A DNA stretch of 64,000 nucleotides from Flavobacteriales bacterium. GTDB taxonomy: Bacteria; Bacteroidota; Bacteroidia; Flavobacteriales_D; Crocinitomicaceae. A program made the translations under genes and the position numbers. Where the stretch lies: NCBI GenBank assembly GCA_022361195.1, contig JAKSBJ010000392.1:62001-126000 (forward strand), in the 5' to 3' direction. Below the pieces are notes generated by a model that ran no database searches, was not told the DNA's origin, and saw nothing but the letters and a program-made list of their open reading frames with translations. Of this stretch, positions 1-9,406 are shown one piece after another. The stretch's first letter is position 1; each line of letters starts with the position of its first letter.

Positions 1-454
1 CAGAAACCATCTTCTGAATCATTTTATTGGTTTTATCAGCGATCCAATCATTCATTTTTTTAGCACTCTCCTCAGAATCACCTGCAAAGTCTGTTGTATA
101 AGCATCCGTTTTAAAGTGCTTCTTCAACTTGTCCTTATAACTTTCTAACACCTTAAAACCTTTCTGAATCCAAACTGAATTACTGATTAACATCAAATCC
201 TTTAACTGCTCCAATTCATTAAAATAATGTTCATTGTTTTCCTTAAAGTCAAAGACCGTTTCAAACTCTTTCTGCGTTTCAGAATTTGCACCTTCATAAG
301 CCATGGCAAAAGCTGCTTTTATACTAACTGGTGAAAACAAAATGTTATCTCCATCTTTAATTTGGTTGTAAAAATCAAAGGCAAATTTGTTGTTCTGTGA
401 AAAGGCCCCAAAACTTACGATAAAGGCTATGATTGTAATGATTGTCTTATTCAT
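1..454 (-). CDS. Secreted serpin (serine protease inhibitor), N-terminal part
   Basis: Partial gene: the start is at 454 on the minus strand and the frame is still open at the left edge (151 codons visible). The first 19-20 residues form a signal peptide ending in AFSQ. Residues 37-56 (NILFSPVSIKAAFAMAYEGA) match the serpin N-terminal signature (N-x-FFSPLSI...AL-x-M-x-x-xGA), and the visible end (NDWIADKTNKMIQKMV) matches the serpin segment N-x-WV-x-x-KT-x-x-x-I-x-x-LV. Serpins trap serine or cysteine proteases through a C-terminal reactive loop, which lies outside the window, so the target protease cannot be judged. The signal peptide implies export to the periplasm or cell surface. The family assignment is firm from the motifs; activity is inferred. 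Confidence 0.85.
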   Translation of the reverse strand, partial: MNKTIITIIAFIVSFGAFSQNNKFAFDFYNQIKDGDNILFSPVSIKAAFAMAYEGANSETQKEFETVFDFKENNEHYFNELEQLKDLMLISNSVWIQKGFKVLESYKDKLKKHFKTDAYTTDFAGDSEESAKKMNDWIADKTNKMIQKMVS

Positions 455-742
455 TTTATTTCGTTTTTAATCTAATACATGATGATAGCAGATTGGTTCA
501 GTTCAATTCTTGATATTGAGTTGATTTAACAAATCTTTAACTAGTATTGAGATGTCAACAAAATCACTTTTCCATAATTTCTAAAGAGAAAATAAGTGGA
601 TTAATCGAATTCCTTAAAGACACTTTTTTTGGCTTGAATAGCTATAAGTTTTCAACAGCTGTTAATAAGTATAGTCCTTATCAATATGAGGTTCTTAGGC
701 AATAATCTTATTTTCATGCTCCATAACTAAAAACACATACCT

Positions 743-1837
743 GTGAAGAAACTTTTGATAACCCTGGTCTTTACCGTTGCCGGATTAGCGTCTTTTGCGC
801 AGCCGGATGACCTGACCCCGGAGGAGAAGGCCTATCAGGATTCCATTGCGAACCTGAATGAAACCAATGCAGCCATTGAAAAATCGCAAAAAGCCTACAA
901 TGAAGGTGTAGCCTTGTTTAAGCAAGAAAAATACACTGGAGCAATTAATAAATTCTCTGAGTCCATTACGGCAGATCCGAATTTTACTCCGGCCATTTAT
1001 AATAAAGCCATCGCAGAGAATATGGCAGAGCGTTATAAGGACGCCATTAAAACGCTAAACGAATTGCTAAAGAAAAAGCCAGGTTATTCTAAGGCTTATT
1101 TCCAAAGAGGTCGTTCATACCAAGGTTTAAATGAGTACCTGAAAGCAGAACAGGACTATCAAAAAGCGATTGAACTGGATCCTAAAAATCCTAAAGCTTA
1201 TTACAATTTTGGAACTTTAAAATTCATTCAAAAGGATTATGAAGCTGCTATTGCTCAATTCACTAAAGTGCTTGAACTAGCTCCTGAAGATGCGTATGCC
1301 CTAAATGATAGAGGATCGTGTTACCGAATGTTAGAGAAGTATCCACAAGCAGTTAAAGATTATGAGGAAGCAGCAAGACGTAATCCCAATTTGGCTTTTG
1401 TATTGAACAATATCGGATCTACTAAAACACGAATGAAAAATTACGATGAGGCTTTAAAGGCATTTAACAAAGCTTTGGCCATTGATCCTGATTTCTATTT
1501 AGCTTACAACAATCGTGGAGTTACACATATGCAAATGGGACGTTTGGATGATGCCATGAATGACTTTACAAAGTGTATTGAAAAGAATTCTTCCTATGCT
1601 CCGGCATATGCTAATCGCTCTGGAATTTATTTCAAGCAAGGAAAGTTTAAAGAAGCTAAAAAAGATGCAGACAAATGCATTCAACTCGATCCAAAAAATG
1701 CTGATGGCTATGTGAATAGAGGAATGGCTCGTGAAATGTTGAGAGACATGAATGGAGCTTGTGAGGATTGGAGTAAAGCAAGAGAATTAGGTTCAGAAAA
1801 AGGAAAGGTTTACCAATCAGGTAACTGTTCAAATTAA
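743..1837 (+). CDS. Secreted tetratricopeptide repeat protein (9 TPRs)
   Basis: A 364-residue protein with a signal peptide (about residues 1-19, ending ASFAQ) followed by about nine consecutive 34-residue TPR units from residue 50 to 350. Each shows the usual pattern, for example AYYNFGTLKFIQKDYEAAIA. TPR arrays bind partner proteins; no catalytic motif is seen. The start is GTG: it is the first in-frame start giving a proper signal peptide. It lies 18 bases upstream of the PorE-like gene on the same strand, so the two are probably co-transcribed, and the TPR protein may be a periplasmic partner of the OmpA-type protein. The 288 bases upstream (455-742) hold the divergent control region shared with the serpin gene; no clear promoter was recognised there. 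Confidence 0.9.
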   Translation: MKKLLITLVFTVAGLASFAQPDDLTPEEKAYQDSIANLNETNAAIEKSQKAYNEGVALFKQEKYTGAINKFSESITADPNFTPAIYNKAIAENMAERYKDAIKTLNELLKKKPGYSKAYFQRGRSYQGLNEYLKAEQDYQKAIELDPKNPKAYYNFGTLKFIQKDYEAAIAQFTKVLELAPEDAYALNDRGSCYRMLEKYPQAVKDYEEAARRNPNLAFVLNNIGSTKTRMKNYDEALKAFNKALAIDPDFYLAYNNRGVTHMQMGRLDDAMNDFTKCIEKNSSYAPAYANRSGIYFKQGKFKEAKKDADKCIQLDPKNADGYVNRGMAREMLRDMNGACEDWSKARELGSEKGKVYQSGNCSN

Positions 1838-1855
1838 TCAGCAAAAAACATTAAA

Positions 1856-3934
1856 ATGAAAAAGTATATTTCACTGATTGTCCTGGCCTTAGGATTAAAT
1901 GCATTTGGACAGGATATCGAATTCAAAGCCGCAAACTTTAAAGATGATAAAGAGGGCTTTAAAAAGGCAAAAGAGCAGCTCGACCTGGGAACAGAGCAGT
2001 ACATTTTAGGGAATGCAGAAGTTTTTCAAGTAAGAGATCCGGAGATGTTTTATTGGAAAGCGTTAGAGCATTTTGAGAAAGCTTATGCTTTCAATAAAAA
2101 CTCAGCAGAATTGAACTTTAAAATGGGAGTTTGTTATGCCCACTCTTCGTACAAAGAAAAGTGTGTAGCTTACTTTAAACAGGCATTTAAGCTTAACCCT
2201 GAGGTTGATCCATTCATGAATTATTACTATGGATTGGCAAATCAATTAGAAGGCAAATTCAAATCGGCTTTAGAATATTACGAAAAGTTTGAGGCAGAAT
2301 ATCGTAAGGCAGATCGTTTTTCAAAATTCGTGAAGCAACGTAAAAAGGAGTGTATTTCGGGAGATAAGTTGAGTAAAAATCCTGTTAGAGCCTGGGTGGA
2401 CATTGTCCCTGAATTAAACACTGAATTTGATGATTACGCGCCAACCATTACAATGGATGGAGAAGAAATCCTGTTAACCTCTAATCGTCCAAACGGCCAT
2501 ACTCCTGATGCAGTAGGCAGATACGACGACGACATTTACTCTTCGACCTTGGTTGATGGAAAATGGCAAACGCCAAAACCTTTGAAAGGAAAAGTAAATA
2601 CGGAGCAAGATGACATTTGCAGTAACTACTCTTACAACGGAACTAAAATGTTGATGAGTAAAATAACCGGAACTGGTGATGCAGCTCATTTTGATATTTA
2701 TGAAGCCTTCTTACATGGAGATTCATGGAGTGAGCCAGTTAGTTTTTCAAGAAATATCAACCTTAAATCTAACGACATCTTTGCTTCTTACAACTTCAAC
2801 GATAAGTTGATCTACTATGCAAAGGATAAAAAAGATGGGCAAAATGGGTATGATATTATGGTCTCTGGAGCTAAAAACAAAAAGAACCGTGAATATGGTT
2901 TCCCTACTCGTGAAATGAATGTGAGTTCGACCTTTAACGACGGGCCAATTTATTTACACCCGGATGGTAAACGTATGTACTTTGCCTCTGAAGGATTCAA
3001 TTCAATGGGTGGATATGACATCTTTGTTTCATATAAAGTAAAAGGTGGAGGATGGACAAAGCCCGAAAATATGGGAGCCCCAATCAACACACCTTATGAT
3101 GATTACTTTTTTGCCGCAACGGCGAATGGTAAATTTGCCTATATCGCCTCTAACCGACCAGGAGGTAAAGGTGGATTCGATATTTATAAAGTTACTTTCT
3201 GGGGACCAGAAAAAGAACCTGCTTTTGCTGTAGAGGATTATTTATTGGCTTCGGTTGCTAAACCGCTAAATGACCCAATTGGGGAAGCTGTACAAGTAAC
3301 AGAAACAGTAAACCTGACAGTATTTAAAGGAAAAACGATTGATGCTTTGACGAAAAAAGCGGTTGAAGCGACCATTGAAATCACAGACAATAGTACCGGA
3401 TCAATTATTGAAACGTTCACAACGAATAGTGCAAGTGGTAAATTCCTTCTTTCGCTAAACTCTGGTGGGAATTATGGAATTGCCGTTAAAGCTGATGGAT
3501 ATTTGTTCCACTCTGAGAACTTTGACATTCCGTCAGGAAGTGCATACAATTTGGTAAACAAAACCATTGAATTAAAAAACATCAAAATTGGATCTAAGAT
3601 TGCCCTTAGAAATGTCTTCTTTGACACCGGAAAATCGGACATCCGTTCAGAGTCAAATGCGGAATTGGATAGACTGGTAAAACTAATGAAAGACGTTCCT
3701 GGCCTGAAAATTGAGTTATCAGGACATACAGATAACACAGGTTCGGCTCAAGGAAATATTACACTGTCTCAATCACGTGCAGAGGCGGTTGTGAATTACC
3801 TCATTAGTAAAGGAATTGCTAAAAACCGTTTAACGGCCAAAGGTTATGGGTCAGATCGTCCGGTTGCAGATAACAGTACCTCAGAAGGACGTCAGTTAAA
3901 CCGTAGAACAGAATTTGAAATCACCGGAAATTAA
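1856..3934 (+). CDS. PorE-like protein: TPR, PD40 beta-propeller, carboxypeptidase-regulatory and OmpA domains
   Basis: A 692-residue exported protein (signal peptide 1-18, ending NAFGQ). Domain order: TPR-like helices at about 60-150; five PD40/WD40-like blades at about 190-450 (for example DGEEILLTSNRPNG and GKFAYIASNRPGG); a carboxypeptidase-regulatory-like beta sandwich at about 490-565; and a C-terminal OmpA domain at about 585-690 (GHTDNTG, then GYG-x-x-x-P and LNRRTE) that should bind peptidoglycan. This order is that of PorE, the murein-anchored T9SS component of Porphyromonas gingivalis, but Bacteroidota carry several paralogues with the same architecture. There is no lipobox, whereas PorE is described as a lipoprotein. 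Architecture is certain; a T9SS role is inferred. Confidence 0.88.
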   Translation: MKKYISLIVLALGLNAFGQDIEFKAANFKDDKEGFKKAKEQLDLGTEQYILGNAEVFQVRDPEMFYWKALEHFEKAYAFNKNSAELNFKMGVCYAHSSYKEKCVAYFKQAFKLNPEVDPFMNYYYGLANQLEGKFKSALEYYEKFEAEYRKADRFSKFVKQRKKECISGDKLSKNPVRAWVDIVPELNTEFDDYAPTITMDGEEILLTSNRPNGHTPDAVGRYDDDIYSSTLVDGKWQTPKPLKGKVNTEQDDICSNYSYNGTKMLMSKITGTGDAAHFDIYEAFLHGDSWSEPVSFSRNINLKSNDIFASYNFNDKLIYYAKDKKDGQNGYDIMVSGAKNKKNREYGFPTREMNVSSTFNDGPIYLHPDGKRMYFASEGFNSMGGYDIFVSYKVKGGGWTKPENMGAPINTPYDDYFFAATANGKFAYIASNRPGGKGGFDIYKVTFWGPEKEPAFAVEDYLLASVAKPLNDPIGEAVQVTETVNLTVFKGKTIDALTKKAVEATIEITDNSTGSIIETFTTNSASGKFLLSLNSGGNYGIAVKADGYLFHSENFDIPSGSAYNLVNKTIELKNIKIGSKIALRNVFFDTGKSDIRSESNAELDRLVKLMKDVPGLKIELSGHTDNTGSAQGNITLSQSRAEAVVNYLISKGIAKNRLTAKGYGSDRPVADNSTSEGRQLNRRTEFEITGN

Positions 3935-3957
3935 AACCAATCTGTTTTAATGGAAGA

Positions 3958-3987
3958 GCCGTCTCGAAGTATCGGGGCGGCTTTTTT
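3958..3987 (+). terminator. Rho-independent terminator after the PorE-like gene
   Basis: A 10-bp stem (GCCGTCTCGA / TCGGGGCGGC, two G-T wobbles) with loop AGTA, directly followed by six T. It begins 23 bases after the stop codon of the PorE-like gene and ends the TPR-PorE transcript before the convergent gene at 3993. Confidence 0.85.
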
Positions 3988-3992
3988 AGTCT

Positions 3993-4496
3993 TTAGAAAA
4001 AATAAAAATTCACTTTTGAATCAGGCGGTTGATCTTTCAAAAAATGGATGATATTTCGCACATCCGTTCCAAAGTTTACCTCTCCCCCTTTACGCTCTAT
4101 TTTCTCCTCAAATTGCTCAAAATACCAACTCATCCATGAATAATTAAGTTCAAGATTTTGAAGCACCTCCGGCTCCTCTAGAATCTTAATATACAATTGC
4201 TCAAACAAATCCAGAATAGCCTTAAGCTCCTGCTGGCTTTCCAAATAGCCCTTTTGATAATCTGATTCTGAAATTTTATCCTCACCTAAACGAGCCAGAC
4301 TAACGACCTTCCAACAACTCATTACCCTAAGCAACTGAAGATTCAATTCAACGACATCAGACAATTGTTGCAATTCAGGTTCACCTTTTGGATGCTCATC
4401 CAAATCTTGAACTAAACGGCAAAAACTTCGGCTCAACAAACAACTGTTTCGTTTGTTGTTTGGAAGATGACTTTCTAAGAGAATATCCAGCCCCAC
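3993..4496 (-). CDS. Uncharacterised 167-residue helical protein
   Basis: Not recognised. It is predicted mostly helical and soluble, without signal peptide or membrane segment, rich in Leu and Glu, with aromatic residues near the C-terminus (NYSWMSWYFEQFEEK, and a terminal FYFF). The frame begins 11 bases after the stop codon of the S9B peptidase on the same strand, so it probably shares that transcript. The codon pattern looks coding throughout. An internal start is possible, as the N-terminus has no supporting homology. Confidence 0.65.
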   Translation of the reverse strand: MGLDILLESHLPNNKRNSCLLSRSFCRLVQDLDEHPKGEPELQQLSDVVELNLQLLRVMSCWKVVSLARLGEDKISESDYQKGYLESQQELKAILDLFEQLYIKILEEPEVLQNLELNYSWMSWYFEQFEEKIERKGGEVNFGTDVRNIIHFLKDQPPDSKVNFYFF

Positions 4497-4507
4497 AGTG
4501 GGTGGAA

Positions 4508-6631
4508 CTATTTGTTATGTTCAATAACGTAGGTCAATACTTTACGCATTAAATGCACTCTGTCTTTTCCTCTTACATTGTGCTTGTGCATTGGGTAAGG
4601 GAAAAAGTCCATCTGAACTCCTGCTTCAACAAAAGCCTGAACCAAAGCATAATTATGTTGCATAACTACTACATCATCAATGGTTCCGTGAATCAACAAC
4701 AAATCTCCTTTTAGATTCTCTACATAATTCATCAAGCTACTCTCTTTGTATCCTTTTACATTTTGAGAAGGTTGATCCATGTATCGCTCACCATACATCA
4801 CTTCATAGTACGACCAGTCAGTAACCGGTCCTCCAGCAACACCCACATTAAAAACCCCGGCATTTCTTAACATTAAAGAAGTAGTCATGTACCCTCCAAA
4901 ACTCCAACCATGAACCGCTAAACGCTCGCCATCTACATAAGGTAATGACTGCAAGTATTGAACTCCCTGCAACTGGTCTTCCATCTCTTTAGTTCCCAAC
5001 TGACGGTGAATACAACTTTCAAAAGCAAATCCTCTGTTTGCAGATCCCCGTCCGTCCACAGTGTAAACTAAATAACCTTGTTCAGCCATCCAGTACATCC
5101 ACAAGCTAGCACCATCTAACCACGAATCAGTAATTAATTGTGCATGTGGACCTCCATAAACATAGACTAAAACAGGGTACTTTTTTGAAGGATCAAAATT
5201 AGAAGGCTTAATTAAACGATGATACAAAACCGTCTCGTTATCTCCCGCCTCAATGGTCCCAATTTCAGCAGTTCCCATTGTCACTCCTTCATAAGGATTA
5301 TCAGCTTTTAAAACTTCTCTCAATTTCTTCCTTTTTTTGGTTTCATAAATCCCTTCTAAATTGGGAGTATCATGTGAAGACATTGCATCAAAGAAATAAG
5401 CAAAATCAGCGGAGAAAGTTGCTGAATGCGTCCCATCATTAGTTAGAGCAGTTTGTTTTCCTGACCCTATATTTACTTTAAAATAATTGGTTTGTAATGG
5501 ACTTTCCCCAGTTCCCTGAAAGTAAACATTTCCAGCTGCATCGTGTCCAATAATTGACTGTGCTACCCACTTGTTTGTAGTCAATTGTTTTACCAAATCA
5601 CCTTTGTCCGAATAGAGGTATAAGTTCATGAATCCATCACGCTCGCTCATGTAAACAAATTGGTTATCATTTACAAAATGTAAAGCATGCTCAGGCTCTA
5701 CCCATTTTTCATTTTGCTCTTCAAAAAGTGTAGCAACAAAATCACCAGTTTCGGCATTATATTTTTGCACTTTAGCATGATCTTGATTACGATTCACCTC
5801 AACTACATAAACAAATTCATCTTTTGGTCCCCAAGATACATTGGTTAAATAATCATCATCCGCTCCACGAGGTTGGATGTAAACCGTTTTTTTAGAGGCG
5901 ACGTTATAAATTCCCACCTTTGGCTTTTCAGAAGTTTGTCCGGCCATTGGGTATTTGATTGAATTTAAGCTTCCAGTTGGTGTTGTAATATCCAACAAAG
6001 GATAATCAGCTACCATGCTTTCATCTTTTTGGTAAAAGGCTAAAAACTTTCCACTCGTCGACCAAAAAATACCATCAACTATTCCAAACTCTCTACGAGC
6101 AATTGCTTGTCCCGAAACAATATGAGCTTCTTCGTTGGTGATTCGATTTTCTGCATTTTTTTCACCTCGGATATAAAGGTTATTATCAACCGTATATGCT
6201 ACTTGCATATTTTCATAACACATTTCTGCATTATCCGCTCCATCAGGCAATTCAACCAAAGCAGTTGCTTTTTTTGCTGCTATATCTACCAAAAAGAATT
6301 TCCCGGCATTGTGTGCGTAAAACGAATTTTCGTCTTTCCAACGATCTATTCGCATCCATGGAAATGTCATTCCGGTCCAATCATTGAGCTCTGCCAGAGT
6401 CACTAAATCTTCTGCCTTATCATTTTTAACATTTCCCTTTTTTAAGGTTAAATAATCAGCTGAAACAAAAGAATAATTTGATGTTCCAGGAATCCACTTT
6501 ACCGCTGCAGTGTGTTGCGGATAAAAACTTCCCCATTGTTGAAGAACAGCCTGTTCAAGGGTAAGCTCCTGCTGAGCGTTGGATTGTAAACCAATTGCAA
6601 AGAGAAAAAGGGTAAAAAATAAGTAACGCAT
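4508..6631 (-). CDS. S9B prolyl peptidase of the dipeptidyl peptidase IV family
   Basis: A 707-residue exported serine peptidase: signal peptide 1-19 (ends SNAQ), DPP IV-type beta-propeller at about 40-430, and an alpha/beta-hydrolase domain at about 460-707. Nucleophile S577 lies in GWSFGGY, D652 in GTIDDVV and H684 in HKHNVRG; S-to-D and D-to-H spacings fit DPP4. Such enzymes remove X-Pro or X-X-Pro peptides from N-termini, and in Bacteroidota they act in the periplasm or outer membrane on imported peptides. The propeller position of the double Glu that binds the free amino group in DPP4 seems to hold R179-R180 followed by E181, so true DPP IV versus prolyl tripeptidyl activity cannot be decided. 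The gene is divergent from the E1 dehydrogenase gene. Confidence 0.92.
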   Translation of the reverse strand: MRYLFFTLFLFAIGLQSNAQQELTLEQAVLQQWGSFYPQHTAAVKWIPGTSNYSFVSADYLTLKKGNVKNDKAEDLVTLAELNDWTGMTFPWMRIDRWKDENSFYAHNAGKFFLVDIAAKKATALVELPDGADNAEMCYENMQVAYTVDNNLYIRGEKNAENRITNEEAHIVSGQAIARREFGIVDGIFWSTSGKFLAFYQKDESMVADYPLLDITTPTGSLNSIKYPMAGQTSEKPKVGIYNVASKKTVYIQPRGADDDYLTNVSWGPKDEFVYVVEVNRNQDHAKVQKYNAETGDFVATLFEEQNEKWVEPEHALHFVNDNQFVYMSERDGFMNLYLYSDKGDLVKQLTTNKWVAQSIIGHDAAGNVYFQGTGESPLQTNYFKVNIGSGKQTALTNDGTHSATFSADFAYFFDAMSSHDTPNLEGIYETKKRKKLREVLKADNPYEGVTMGTAEIGTIEAGDNETVLYHRLIKPSNFDPSKKYPVLVYVYGGPHAQLITDSWLDGASLWMYWMAEQGYLVYTVDGRGSANRGFAFESCIHRQLGTKEMEDQLQGVQYLQSLPYVDGERLAVHGWSFGGYMTTSLMLRNAGVFNVGVAGGPVTDWSYYEVMYGERYMDQPSQNVKGYKESSLMNYVENLKGDLLLIHGTIDDVVVMQHNYALVQAFVEAGVQMDFFPYPMHKHNVRGKDRVHLMRKVLTYVIEHNK

Positions 6632-6744
6632 AGTGATATAATGTTTGGAGCCAAAAATATGAATAATTCAAAGAGCATCAGTCCACTAATTTGATAAGAG
6701 GTTCTAAAGCCTTTTAAAGAATAGTATTCTTGCCTGTAAAATCG

Positions 6745-6752
6745 TATATTTG
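6745..6752 (+). promoter_or_regulatory. Candidate -7 box (TATATTTG) of the E1 dehydrogenase gene
   Basis: TATATTTG is an exact match to the Bacteroidota -7 consensus TAnnTTTG, 23 bases upstream of the start codon at 6776. No convincing TTG/TTTG -33 element is found at the expected distance, so this rests on the -7 box and its position alone. Confidence 0.45.
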
Positions 6753-6775
6753 GACTTCCAAAATTCAAGCCAATT

Positions 6776-8890
6776 ATGCCTGAAACAGCACAAAAAAAGA
6801 AGTCAACCACAAAAATGGCAAATAATAAATCACCTAAAACTCCAAAAAAGATCATCCAAAAAGGATTGGAATTGATGTGTACCGCCAAAACCATGGCAGA
6901 AATTTATGAAGCCAATGCTAAAGTGACTTCAAAATATGTGCACGCCACTTCAAGAGGTCATGAGGCCGTTCAATTGGCCTTAGGCTTACAGTTAAAGCCA
7001 CAAGATTGGGTTTCGCCTTATTATCGGGATGATTCTATTTTGTTAGGAATTGGAATGAAGCCTGAGGAAATTATGCTTCAGGTATTTGCTAAAAAAGACG
7101 ACCCTTTTTCGGGAGGTAGAACATATTACAGTCACCCAAGTTTAAAACGGGATGACATGCCTAAAATCCCTCACCAATCATCGGCAACAGGAATGCAGGC
7201 AATTCCTACAACCGGGGTTGCAATGGGAGTTCAGTATAAAGAAATTACTGGCTTGGCAGAGGATTTTGGAGCTGATAAACCAGTTGTGGTTTGTTCGTTA
7301 GGAGATGCATCTTGTACTGAGGGAGAAGTTTCAGAAGCCTTTCAAATGGCGGCTTTAAAACAGTTCCCAATTTTGTATTTGGTACAAGACAATGAGTGGG
7401 ATATCTCAGCCAATGCAAAAGAAACACGGGCACAGGATATCACCCATTATATGAAAGGTTTTAACGGAATTGAGGTTCGTACCATTGATGGTAGTGATTT
7501 TGAGGAATCATATCAAACCATTGAGGAAGTAATTGGCCTTATCCGCAAAGAAAGAAGACCTTTCTTAATTCATGCAAAAGTTCCTTTATTAGGTCATCAT
7601 ACATCTGGCGTTCGTAAAGAATGGTACCGGGATGATTTAGATGAGCACGCATTACGTGATCCTTATCCAAAAATTATTGATTTGGCTACCGCAGCTGGTA
7701 TTAGCAAAGCAGCCATTGAAAAAATTGAAAAAGAAGTAGCTACAACTGTTGCAGAGCAGTTTGAGAATGCGATGAATTCAGAAGATCCGGATCCGGATAG
7801 CATTCAGGACTTCATCTTTGCCCCTACTCCAATTACGGAGGAAAAAGGAGAGCGGGTTCCAGCAGGAAAAAAACCAACTGTAATGGTAGATAGTGCCTTG
7901 TTTGGTATTCGTGAGCTAATGGAAAAACATCCAGAAGCCTTACTTTATGGTCAGGATGTTGGAGGACGTTTAGGTGGTGTTTTCCGTGAAGCTGCTACTT
8001 TGGCTCAACAGTTTGGAGACGAAAGAGTCTTTAACACTCCTATTCAGGAAGCTTTTATTATTGGTAGTACGGTTGGAATGTCTGCTGTAGGATTAAAACC
8101 AATTGTTGAAGTTCAATTTGCCGATTACATTTGGCCAGGATTAAATCAGTTATTTACTGAGGTGAGCCGTTCGTATTATTTATCAAACGGAAAATGGCCT
8201 GTAAGTTCAATTGTCCGAGTTCCTATTGGAGCTTACGGAAGTGGTGGACCTTATCACTCTTCTTCAGTTGAATCAGTTGTAACGAACATTCGCGGAATTA
8301 AGGTGGCTTATCCATCTACAGGAGCAGACTTGAAAGGATTGATGAAATCGGCTTTCTATGATCCAAATCCAGTAGTAATGTTAGAGCACAAAGGCTTATA
8401 CTGGAGTAAGATCAAAGGAACTGAGGCTGCTATGACGGTAGAACCTGACGAAGATTATGTCATTCCATTTGGAAAGGCTCGTATCGTTCAGGAAGCAGAT
8501 CAAGATAAAATTAACAATGGTGAATCATTGGTAGTTGTTACTTACGGACGAGGAGTTTATTGGACAGCTGAAGCTGCTGAGCAATTCCCTGGACAAGTTG
8601 AAATCATTGACCTACGTACCTTAAGTCCTTGGGATGAAGAAACAGTGTACGAAGCAGTGCAAAAGCACTCTAAAGTTGTTTTAGTAACAGAAGAGTCGAG
8701 AGAAGCGAGTTTCACCCTGGGTATTGCCGGTAAAATTCAAAAAAACTGCTTTACTTCCCTTGATGCGCCAATTGAGATTGTTGGTTCTGTTGATACACCT
8801 GCCATTCCATTAAACTCTACTTTGGAAGCTACCTTGTTAACAGATGCCTCTAAAGTGGCAAAAGGAATTGAAAACGTACTCAACTTTTAA
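6776..8890 (+). CDS. Fused alpha/beta E1 component of a branched-chain 2-oxoacid dehydrogenase
   Basis: A 704-residue thiamine-diphosphate enzyme joining both E1 subunits. The alpha half (about 25-330) carries the ThDP motif GDASCTEGE from residue 176 to N206; the beta half (about 358-704) carries YGQDVGGRLGGVFREA and the PIQEA segment with the catalytic Glu. It would decarboxylate 2-oxo acids, most likely those from Val, Leu and Ile, and pass the acyl group to the E2 lipoamide; E2 and E3 genes are not nearby. Single-chain E1 enzymes of this type are common in Bacteroidota. The first ~20 residues are Lys/Ser-rich and may not be conserved; MANN at codon 14 is an alternative start. A pyruvate-type substrate is not excluded. 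Confidence 0.93.
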   Translation: MPETAQKKKSTTKMANNKSPKTPKKIIQKGLELMCTAKTMAEIYEANAKVTSKYVHATSRGHEAVQLALGLQLKPQDWVSPYYRDDSILLGIGMKPEEIMLQVFAKKDDPFSGGRTYYSHPSLKRDDMPKIPHQSSATGMQAIPTTGVAMGVQYKEITGLAEDFGADKPVVVCSLGDASCTEGEVSEAFQMAALKQFPILYLVQDNEWDISANAKETRAQDITHYMKGFNGIEVRTIDGSDFEESYQTIEEVIGLIRKERRPFLIHAKVPLLGHHTSGVRKEWYRDDLDEHALRDPYPKIIDLATAAGISKAAIEKIEKEVATTVAEQFENAMNSEDPDPDSIQDFIFAPTPITEEKGERVPAGKKPTVMVDSALFGIRELMEKHPEALLYGQDVGGRLGGVFREAATLAQQFGDERVFNTPIQEAFIIGSTVGMSAVGLKPIVEVQFADYIWPGLNQLFTEVSRSYYLSNGKWPVSSIVRVPIGAYGSGGPYHSSSVESVVTNIRGIKVAYPSTGADLKGLMKSAFYDPNPVVMLEHKGLYWSKIKGTEAAMTVEPDEDYVIPFGKARIVQEADQDKINNGESLVVVTYGRGVYWTAEAAEQFPGQVEIIDLRTLSPWDEETVYEAVQKHSKVVLVTEESREASFTLGIAGKIQKNCFTSLDAPIEIVGSVDTPAIPLNSTLEATLLTDASKVAKGIENVLNF

Positions 8891-9039
8891 TCCTTTTTGA
8901 AGGAATAAAATTTATCGCTATTCATAGAGTTTGTTTGGCTTAGCGGGCTCTCTAAATATTTTTTTTATAGTTTTTTTCCAAAAACTGTAACCGCATTGAT
9001 AGTTCTTGTGACTAATCAATTAAACACTAATCATTTTTT

Positions 9040-9381
9040 ATGCAGTATTTAGCTTTAATGATTCCCTTCGCCGGAATGGCGTTGGGAGGATGGATTGCCT
9101 ATACCTCAATTACGGCAGCCCATCGAGAAAAAATGGCCATGATTGAAGCCGGAATTGATCCTTCAAGAGAGGAGAATGAAAAGAAAAAGTACAATAAACT
9201 AAGAACGGCCTTGCTTTTCATTTTGGTTCCGATAGGAATTTTAGTTGGACAGCTTACCCATGAAATGTTTGCCATGGAAGATGCTACTGCCAGCGTTACC
9301 TTCTCCTTCATTTTTGGGGGAATTGCTTTGGCTTTGGCCCACTTTTTAAGCTTAAAGGGGGAAAAAGAACACAACCTGTAA
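9040..9381 (+). CDS. Small membrane protein, DUF6249-like
   Basis: A 113-residue protein with three likely membrane segments (about 5-22, 52-70 and 85-105) and a soluble loop after the first containing EKMAMIEAGIDPSRE. That pattern resembles small membrane proteins labelled DUF6249 in Bacteroidota, which are commonly encoded beside an ECF sigma factor. It lies 25 bases upstream of the sigma gene and on the same strand, so a role in the sigma/anti-sigma circuit is inferred only from context. The biochemical function is unknown. Confidence 0.75.
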   Translation: MQYLALMIPFAGMALGGWIAYTSITAAHREKMAMIEAGIDPSREENEKKKYNKLRTALLFILVPIGILVGQLTHEMFAMEDATASVTFSFIFGGIALALAHFLSLKGEKEHNL

Positions 9382-9406
9382 TTCACTGAGCAACCTCAGG
9401 AATTAA

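Noticed and set aside
650-670. AACAGCTGTT palindrome upstream of the TPR gene as a LexA-type site
   Set aside because: The 10-base palindrome is short, expected by chance, and does not match a known Bacteroidota SOS box; no SOS gene is adjacent.
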